Positions 56,284-64,000 of a stretch of DNA of 64,000 nt are shown piece after piece (position 1 is the stretch's first letter; every line of letters starts with the position of its first letter). This DNA comes from Mucor racemosus (taxonomy: Eukaryota > Mucoromycota > Mucoromycetes > Mucorales > Mucoraceae). The notes under the pieces were generated by a model. The model was given only the letters and a program-made list of their open reading frames with translations. It was not told where the DNA came from and did not search any database. The stretch lies in assembly GCA_027405735.1 (NCBI GenBank), contig JAPEHQ010000007.1, positions 806,001 through 870,000 of the forward strand, read 5' to 3'. The translations under genes and the position numbers were made by a program.

Positions 56284-57735
56284 TTACTCTGGCAATAAAG
56301 CAATTCGATCGTTCAACCAAAGACAATCACCTGCCCATCTATCTTTTTCTTTTTCCAGTTGCTCTCTTCTATCATCTGATTGACGTTGATGAATAGCTTT
56401 TTCTAATTTGAGTCGACATTGTTTCTCTTCTTCAAGTTGAGATTTTAATTTCATAATCATTGCCAATAAAACCTTGGCATCGTCAGTATCTTTCAAAGAA
56501 ACAAGTTTTGAACCCGAGGATAAAGCAGGTGGACATGAAGGACGTCTAAGACGATTACTTGAAAGAGTGATTGATTGACGGCAATGGGGACAAGCTTGTT
56601 TATCTTCTGCATTTGGTCTTGATGGTATTTGCTTTCGATCATGTTTTGTGCCTTGTGCTTCTTCTTCTTCTTCTTCTTGTTCTGTAGTGTCATCATTATT
56701 AGTTTGTACCTGAACATGTCGAAGTCTAACTGACCTTCTTTTTAATGCTGCTTCAGGTACAGAACGAATATGAGTATTTGTACTTGTACTTGTACCACCA
56801 TCAGAAGAACACACAGACGTTGCAGTTGCAATTGCTGCAGATGCTAATGCAGGTGGTAAAGGTGCAGGGCGACGAGGGTTATTGTGATGTTGTTGTGATT
56901 GTTGATAATTATTAGGCAATGTTGATTTAAATGCAAAAGGTGGGTGTGGGAATTGCAACTCACTCATAACAGTTGTGAAAGGTGGTAGAGGGGGAAGGGA
57001 TCCATACGCTGTTGATGTAGAGATTACAGATGCGTCCTTTTCAGAATTTGTTTCGCTGTATATACCAGAATCCCGTAATGCATTAGTTTGCTGTTGTTGC
57101 TGCTGCTGCTGTTGTTGTTGTTGTTGTTGCTGTTGCCTTTTCAGTTTATTGATATTGTTAGTTGTAGTAGCATTATTGGCAGTAGTTGTAACGGAATTCA
57201 TCTTTTTAGGTGATTCCTTCTTTTGGTTATGATGATGAGAAGAAGGAGATAGATCAGCATGTTGATAATCATAAACAGGTAAAGGAATGTAATTCATTTT
57301 CTTCTCTTTTTGGATGGGCGCTATTGTTGCATTATTATTAGGAGTATTGGTAGTTGCAGCAGATCTCAATACAGGCATTGTGGGTCTTTTACGTAATCTA
57401 CTCAGTAATCGGGATGCTTTTTTAAATTGCTGTTGTTTTTTAGTGTCTTGCTTTGCATATTCTTCAGGGCCAGTACTAGAAAGAAATTGAGCCAGCAGCA
57501 TAGTTTCATCTCTTGAATCATGTGTTCCAACGGCTGCCATTGTACCGCTATAATTACTACTACTGTCATCCATAAAGAGTTCTTCTTCCAACTCATTATC
57601 ATCATCTTCCATTTCTTCTTCAAATATTGCAACATTATTCATTGGCTTTAATGTCGCTCTTTGTTGGGTAAATGCCTTTTTGTTTGTATTATTACCATGA
57701 TTATTGTTATTACTGTTATTCATTAATTTAAACAT
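56284..57735 (-). CDS. Hypothetical Q/N-rich protein with C-terminal coiled coil
   Basis: Single exon, 483 residues from MFKLMNNSNNNNHG. I reject the upstream in-frame ATG at 57810, because the extra 25 residues are Phe/Ile-rich translation of an A/T-rich leader. Seen: an acidic patch (FEEEMEDDDNELEEELF), a basic segment (ASRLLSRLRKRPTMPVLRSA), a Gln run of about 17 (CAG/CAA, 57089-57139), Pro-rich stretches, a lone CPHC motif, and a charged C-terminal helix (LLAMIMKLKSQLEEEKQCRL to the end) that should form a coiled coil. No family is recognised. Clustered low-complexity tracts suggest a regulatory or scaffold protein. Confidence 0.6.
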   Translation of the reverse strand: MFKLMNNSNNNNHGNNTNKKAFTQQRATLKPMNNVAIFEEEMEDDDNELEEELFMDDSSSNYSGTMAAVGTHDSRDETMLLAQFLSSTGPEEYAKQDTKKQQQFKKASRLLSRLRKRPTMPVLRSAATTNTPNNNATIAPIQKEKKMNYIPLPVYDYQHADLSPSSHHHNQKKESPKKMNSVTTTANNATTTNNINKLKRQQQQQQQQQQQQQQQQTNALRDSGIYSETNSEKDASVISTSTAYGSLPPLPPFTTVMSELQFPHPPFAFKSTLPNNYQQSQQHHNNPRRPAPLPPALASAAIATATSVCSSDGGTSTSTNTHIRSVPEAALKRRSVRLRHVQVQTNNDDTTEQEEEEEEAQGTKHDRKQIPSRPNAEDKQACPHCRQSITLSSNRLRRPSCPPALSSGSKLVSLKDTDDAKVLLAMIMKLKSQLEEEKQCRLKLEKAIHQRQSDDRREQLEKEKDRWAGDCLWLNDRIALLPE

Positions 57736-58188
57736 TTTGCTAATATATATTGTAGAAAAACAAAAAACAAAAAACAAAAAAGAGAGAAACGAAAAGATAA
57801 TAAAAATCAAGGTTACTTCATGTATTTATACATACTTTATAAATATATGATCTCCCTCCCTTTTTTTAAATATAACAATAAGGTTGAGACATCATATTTC
57901 TTTTATGGAATTAAAGGAGGTATCTTTAGTATTATTATTATCAAATATGTGCGCTTTGATATGGGTTACACATCATAGATTCATATAAAATTCAAGGAGC
58001 AACTTTAATATAATAATCTAATGGGATGGATTATGATGATGTGTGCGTGTGAAGAATCCCCTTTTATATATATTATACATACTTTATGGCTCCTAAAAGC
58101 TTATAAGAGATACTTTATGTTACTCCCCTGACATGGACATTTATATATTTTACATATGGCATTTTTTTTTTATTTTTATTATAGAGAT
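57736..58188. other. Intergenic between two minus-strand genes
   Basis: AT-rich; it holds the 5' leader of the Q/N-rich gene and the 3' region of the response regulator gene. No further feature is seen. Confidence 0.5.
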
Positions 58189-61100
58189 TTATTCAGAATT
58201 ACTACTACTAGAATCATCGTCTTGCTCATTTTCCCATTGCTGTAACAACTTTTCTTGTTCTATAATCCGTTTATGTTCACGAACCTCAACTTGTTTTGGT
58301 ATAGATAACTCATTTGTATATAAATCAGGATCAGAAGCTCTTTTACGCAATCGATGATGACCAAAATGATGAAATGTTGTTCGTGTAGGTGAAGCAGAAG
58401 ATGGTGGTTGTTGTTGCAATGGTGGTGTGCTACTTCTGCTGCTGCTATCTGCCCTTGAGGGAATTATCGATCGATCGTCAAAAATACTATTACTACTACT
58501 ACTTGCAACTGTAGACATCCTTCTTTTATGAATTCCAACCAATATAATAGCTTTAGAATCATCTTTCAGCATTTCTTTTGTACGTAATGCCAACATTTCT
58601 TTTTCGTGTGCAATAGCTTCGGTAGCTTCCTTTGTCATTATTTTAGTAGCTAATCCAGTCTTTGTTGCTGTAGTTGCCGCTGCTGTTGCTGCAAATGCCG
58701 CTGCTTTGGACGCTTCTGCTTCTGCTGTTGGATTGCTGGGTCTACCACTCTTACTACTATCTGCAGAACGTTTCCATTTTCGCCATCCCTCGAAATCAAT
58801 TAAAGCTTGCATACATCCCCATTCCATGATCTTCTTTTCTAACCATTCTAGGCTAACGGGTTTTGTTAAGAAATCGTTACATCCAGCTGCCAACGCTGCT
58901 TGTCGATCAGATTCCAATGAGGATGCAGTGAGTGCCACAATAATTACTGGTGATTGAAATGAAGATACGCCTGTAGTATTATTGCTCGATGAAGAAACAG
59001 ATGGTGTAGGTGATTCCTCCTTTTTCTTGAGAGATTCTTCTTCCACGATTGTGATATTAGTCATATTTTCTTGTTGTAATTGCTCACGTTGTTTCTCTGA
59101 AATATCTTCATCTGCTGAAAAAGAAGAATTTGATGGTAGGACACCAATTTTTCTCTCCTTTTCGATACTTCGGATCATTTTAGTAGCTGCTATACCATCC
59201 ATGACAGGTAATTGAATATCCATCTTGAAATCTGGTTAACATTACACTCCATAAAAATATCAAATAAACTTACCAAGATGAGATGAAATCCTCCTCCTTT
59301 CCATTTCTCAACTGCCTCCTTTCCGTCTGAAGCAACAGAAAATTTGATGCTATGTTTCTTCATCCAAGTTGATAAGATCGCTTGGTTAATCATATTATCT
59401 AGAATATACACAAAAATAAGGAGTAAATAAAAAAAGGCTATTTTCTTTTTACTATCAGCACTATAGGTAATAGAAATGTGTTACATTACCTTCAACGATC
59501 AAAACTGTTATAGGAGGACTCTGTTTACCAGATGAGTTGGTTTTTTCCTTGCGTTTACGATTACTGATTTTAAAGTTAAATTTAGATTTAGGTTTTGAAG
59601 GTGGTGGTGGTGGTGGTGATTGTGTTGTAGCAGTTGTAGCAGAAACTGCCGGTGCTGTAGGTGTTGTTGCTATTGCAGCTGATGATAATGGTGGAATGGA
59701 TTTATCTGCTGCGATGTCTGTAGATGATGATGATGATGGTGGTGGTGGTGGTGGTGGTGATTTAATTGCATTCAATGTACTTACCACAGACGCATTATTA
59801 TCTAAATTTGATTCTGATGCTAATATTTGTGCATGGGTTGGCATAACAGGTAATTCAGTCGATGATTGTTTACTATTACCATCTGTTGATGATGCAGAAC
59901 CCACTGTAAAATCTTGTGTATTTTGAAGCATACTTGCTGGAGATGCAACATTTAATGGAGATGCAACATTTAATGGAGATGCAACATTTAATGGAGGCGA
60001 TGCTGCTACTACTGACGCTGATGCTACAGCATCTTGTTCTTCTTGCTCTGTTGCTTCTGTTACTGGAGAAGATGTTGTGTTACTAGCAATCCCATGAGGT
60101 AATGAGGTAGGAGATAAAGAAAGATCGACCAATGTGCGCCTTCCGGTGGGTGCCATAAATGTATTACTATGCGACCTTAATCTTCGTTTAATTTCAGTTG
60201 GTGTAGCATTGCTACCTGCAGAACTGTTACTGCTAGCATTACTAGCACCTCCTCCACCGTTGCTACCAACACTAGCAGGTTTAGATGATGGAATATTGTT
60301 ACTACTAGTTGGCATTATGACAGGACTAGATAACATATTGTTATTTACAGCCGATAAAAGAGGGGATGTATTAAGCTTTGCAGGCACATTTGGGGCGGAA
60401 GGACGGGATGGATCAAAAAAGTAATTGCCTTTTTCAGATTCTATTTGCAGATTACTAGGTGAATGCAATCCTCGAGTAACAGTTCGTCTACCAGGTGAAA
60501 AACGATTCATGTCATGAGGCGTCATTAACGGTGGTTGCATTCCTATTCCTCCAGGTGTCATGGCATTATTTGTACCATTTGTAGAATTGCTACCTGGATC
60601 AGCAGGTGAGAAATGTTGATGATGAAAACTATTCATACTACCAGCGGTAGAAACAAACGGACTCAATGGAGATGTTGCAATTGGAATGAATTGTGGCTCT
60701 ACAATAGCATTATTCCATGCTGTATGTAAAGCAGTTAAAAATCGTCTAGGACCAGCAGGTTTAGGTACAACAACTACACGAGGTAAAAGCGGAGCATGGC
60801 TCAGGCTAGAAAACCAATGAATTGTATCTCGTACACGCTTGTAGTTGGCAATTGAAGTGAAAAATACAACGGCAACTGTACCATAAACACTCAAGCTTTC
60901 TGCAGTTCCACCCTGACGAGATTTTGATCTACGGTGTCGACGAGGTTGAGGCGGATGATGATGCTTTTCAGTCATTTGCACAATAGGTTTGTCGCGAAAT
61001 TCTCGCAGCTTTTTCTCTAGAGTCATTATATCATCATCAATCAAGATGAATGTTGGAGGGATAGAATGAAGATGATCTTCTTCAATGGCAGGTGAAGGGA

Positions 61101-63013
61101 CTTTTTTAGAATTATCGCCACCAATGGGTCTATTAGAAGCGGGTGAGATATTCGTTTGAATGTTCTCTACCGGTGTTTTGAGAGGTTGATGAGAACCAAC
61201 AGAAGATACTTCTGAATCTGATCCAATGACTGTATCACTTTGCTGAAGTGGATCTTCTTCATCCGTGTTGAAGCTCAATACTGGTAAATGACTGATATCT
61301 GTATTCCAACTTGTCAAACAACTTGTTAGATGCTTTGCAAACATACTTTTCTCGGGAGCATGTAAAATGATCTTAACGCCCTTGAGATTGGTGATAAACA
61401 ATGAGAGATCTTCCAATGTTGGCTCATTTGAAAAGCGAATATTGGATAATTGTTTTTCTAAAATTTGAGATGGTTTTTCAATGAATAGTAATTTCTGATC
61501 ACTGTTACAACCAGGATATAATTCTAATGAAACTTCAACTCGGGTTCTGTTTTTACCAAGATCCTCAAGTTCCATTTTTCCACCGATATAATTGAGTAAT
61601 TGAGCTGTGAAATTTGCATTTGGTATTAATGCTCCAGAAAGTCCAATGGGAATAGCAGGTGATGCTATTTGTACAATGTCAAATGTTACTTTAACTTTAG
61701 GTGTATCAGGAATAGAAGCGATATATAAGCCTAATTCGATGCAAGCACCAGGAGTACATCCTTCCAGCATATTTCGTAACAACTAACAGATAATTGTTAA
61801 TTTAAAGATCTCCATAATTTAGGTTAAAATTACTTACATTAATTAAAGCATGTTTAATGGCATCTTCATCACCAATAACGTTAGGGTAATATAAACCATT
61901 ATCTGTATGATAAATGACAAAATGAACACCTAATTTAGCAGACATACCAGCCAAAGCATCGCCCACATTTTGGATTAATTCACCAACATCAATATCCTGG
62001 CTCACATTGGATTTCACTCTATCTTGTTCAGGTATAGCATTATGTGCGTCTCCTTCTCTCAGCATGCGAGCTACTAAATTTAAATGGGAACTAATATGAC
62101 AAGCCTGTTTAATTGTTGTGTTAATTGCAGATATGCTAGCAATCGGTACTGCGATCGAGCAAGCGCTTAATAATTCGTGTGTATTGCAAAGAATCGAAGA
62201 TGGAGAAAACTGTTCCAGTGTAGCCATCATCATTAATGCCGCATCTCGAATTTCTTGGGATACAGTAGATAAAAACAATGTTCTTCTATCATTATATTCA
62301 TCTAAAGCACGATCAATGGCTTGTTGTGCCGCTGTTTGTTGTTCAGTTTGTTGTTGCAAAATCTCGGACTGTAATTGTGTGCAAGCGACAGAAAGTCGTT
62401 CTCCAATATAAAAGAGTACAAAAGATAATAATAATGGTAATGCCGTCTCGTTGTGCGACCATCCAGTTATGACCAGCATAACAATTGCACTATATCGAAA
62501 GCAGACGAGAGAATATACAAAATTATTGGATTGACGATCTCCCAGTATGAACCAGACCAATAACAAAATCCAACCTCCTAATAAAAGGGAATATAATGAA
62601 CTAGCATTTGGTTTCAGGGCTAGATAGGCTGCGCTTGCTAAGCATAAGAATGTTGCAACTGTAGCAAGTAGTGATATTTCTCGCAATACTAATGTGTTTT
62701 TGGCTTTAATAGGATTACAAGGTATTGACGATAAATTGATATCGATAATTTTATCATCTGCAAAAGTATCTTCTTCGAAACTCTGTTGTGATAACCACGT
62801 TGACCGTAAATTGGATAATCTTGGCCTGGTTAAAGTATTGTTTTGAGGCTGCTGTTTTTGTTTATTGGTTACTAACTTGTCGTTTAGATTTGGAGGCAAA
62901 GAAAACGTGGGTAGTGGTGTTGCTGTTGTTGCTTTCATGAACGCGTCTTGCAATTTGCTTGAATTTTCATCTAATTGAGGATCTTTTTTTAAAGCTGCCT
63001 CTGTTTCAAACAT
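58189..63013 (-). CDS. SSK1: Ssk1-like response regulator with membrane-bound degenerate histidine-kinase module
   Basis: Four exons (61838-63013, 59490-61782, 59274-59398, 58189-59223) sum to 4629 nt, 1542 residues. Four hydrophobic segments lie at about 111-131, 139-157, 168-184 and 191-207. A dimerisation-helix region has FLSTVSQEIRD at about 248, where the usual phospho-accepting His of S-H-E-(I/L)-R is Gln253. An ATP-binding-domain-like N box follows (DEDAIKHALINLLRNMLEG). After about 700 disordered Ser/Pro/Gln-rich residues comes a receiver: LIVEDNMINQAILSTWMKKH, VASDGKEAVEKW, LILMDIQLPVMDG with Asp1200, and FLTKP. The EDN(M/P)INQ..L and MDIQLPVMDGI..TK.IR stretches are typical of Ssk1/Mcs4, which relays osmotic and oxidative stress to the HOG-type MAPK cascade. 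A long insertion before the fourth strand is also typical of Ssk1. Confidence 0.85.
59938..59997 (-). repeat. 18-bp coding tandem repeat in the Ssk1-like gene
   Basis: Three copies of an 18-bp unit encode LNVASP repeated (PLNVASPLNVASPLNVASP). The unit lies in the disordered linker, so copy number can vary without breaking the frame. Confidence 0.85.
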
Positions 63014-63195
63014 GTTTGTTATTTATATAAAATAGTAGAAGAGAAGGAAAAAAAACAAAAAAAAAACAATTAGCGACAAAATAGGGAAAATTGAGAACAA
63101 ATTGGAAGAATCATGATGGAAATAATGATGTTGATGATAGCAAAATTTATCATTTTTTCTATTTATTTTTTCTATGTTTTTCTCAATTGAGATGT
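63014..63195. promoter_or_regulatory. Short gap holding the 5' leader of the Ssk1-like gene
   Basis: About 180 bases separate the start of the Ssk1-like gene from the stop of the Nudix gene on the same strand. It is A/T-rich with an A run (63050-63067). The promoter must lie here or within the 3' part of the Nudix gene. No specific box is recognised. Confidence 0.35.
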
Positions 63196-64000
63196 TCACA
63201 AGGTTACATTGTCAAGTTCAAATCCTTGTTTAAGCTTATCAGTTCCTTGAATCACATTTAAATCATGTTTAAGAATTGTCTTTTGATCCTAATTAAAAGG
63301 GGGAGGAGTTTTGTTTTTAGTCTTTCAGCTTTCCATTTTACTTTTTCTTTTTACCTCTCCAAAATGAAAATGCCCAGTGAATTGCTGGTTTTCCAAAATA
63401 TACGGAAACCAATGTTTATCATCTGACCACATCTGATCAAAAGGAATTTGATCAAATGTATACCATTCGGGCCGCATTTCCTCAGTTCTAAAATCATCCT
63501 GTGAGTAAGTGGATCATCCGTCAGATTGCTATTTGAAAACTTACTCCTGAGGTGAACCTTTATACAAGGTTGTAACAAATATATGTGTTTCTAAACCAAC
63601 AAGATCTTTTTCAAATGTAAACATGAGCATACCCACTCGCTCTAAATCAATAGCTTCGATTTCTGCTTCTTCCTACGTTTGTACACACATGAAATCAAAT
63701 TTATAAACTTTCTTGATTTTCAAAATGCTACGTACCAACAACTCACGACGAGCACCTTCTTCAATTGTTTCTCCCTTTTCAACCTTACCACCAAATCCTA
63801 TGTTATTTGTTTGTTGAAGGCCAAATGCTGCCTGTTGATTTGACTTACCATTAAATTTTCCTGCACCGAACCCACGCTTCTTCATGCCCAACAAAACCTG
63901 TTCAGGAATGTAAATTCCTAATCCAAATTTATCATGAAATTTCACAGACCTTTTTTTCCTCTTTATCAATAGTGAGAATTAGTGTCAATAACTTTTTACT
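63196..64000 (-). CDS. MTH1-like Nudix hydrolase (8-oxo-dGTP/oxidised purine triphosphatase), 5' end cut
   Basis: Exons read toward the left from the right edge. 63950-64000 gives [17 protein letters not shown]. The next exon reads [17 protein letters not shown]. The Nudix box exon follows ([20 protein letters not shown], then [11 protein letters not shown] after an intron), completing Gx5Ex7REUxEEx, except that the usual GU after EE is replaced. [20 protein letters not shown] and [20 protein letters not shown] fit MTH1/NUDT1 specificity loops. The last exon ends [11 protein letters not shown] with stop at 63196. An ATG at 63969 in another frame would instead retain the first intron; I prefer the spliced reading because it restores the MTH1 N-terminal strand. 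The first intron uses the less common donor GTCTGT. Confidence 0.8.

Noticed and set aside
56975..57232. 85-residue plus-strand ORF with a run of Cys
   Set aside because: Translation of the CAG/CAA tract on the wrong strand; no independent support.

Overview
The window looks like nuclear DNA of a filamentous fungus, most probably a Mucoromycota/Mucorales-type genome. This is inferred from the high AT content, the many short GT-AG introns with CTAAY-like branch sites, a Con7-like zinc finger factor, an Ssk1-type response regulator and a chromodomain Ty3 retrotransposon. Nothing in the sequence fixes the species.

Layout. 1-5.6 kb: a cut-off, unrecognised gene (minus) and a complete SMC5 gene (minus). 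5.6-17.3 kb: a gene-free graveyard of mobile elements. It holds a solo LTR nested inside another solo LTR, each with its own 5-bp target duplication, a hAT-type MITE with an 8-bp duplication, a pogo/Tigger-like remnant, decayed LTR pieces and a broken dynein intermediate chain fragment. 17.3-19 kb: a major facilitator transporter (minus). 21.9-28.5 kb: three genes in a row on the plus strand: mitochondrial isoleucyl-tRNA synthetase, a KCTD/BTB-T1 protein with pentapeptide-like repeats, and the ribosome biogenesis factor NSA2.

29.5-46.7 kb: a giant, almost perfect inverted repeat with arms of about 4.39 kb. Each arm carries an unknown 172-residue ORF, a putative two-intron microgene and the last codons of a dynein intermediate chain. 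The spacer holds a stack of insertions: a solo LTR, a complete Ty3/chromovirus with identical LTRs and one open 1685-codon gag-pol frame, and an older inverted solo LTR of the same family that is itself interrupted by another solo LTR. Empty sites for these insertions survive in a third copy of the repeat near 12.98 kb.

48.9-64 kb: a regulatory and housekeeping block: a Con7-like C2H2 factor (plus), then on the minus strand a gankyrin/Nas6-like ankyrin protein, a small Q-rich acidic protein, a RING-H2 protein, a Q/N-rich coiled-coil protein, a 1542-residue membrane-anchored Ssk1-like response regulator with a degenerate histidine-kinase module, and the 3' part of an MTH1-like Nudix hydrolase cut by the right edge. 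Homopolymer Gln/Asn/Ser/Thr tracts are frequent in this block.

No rRNA, tRNA or CRISPR was recognised. All family assignments come from reading motifs; no search or structure prediction was run. Exon borders were read by eye from GT-AG signals and reading-frame continuity.
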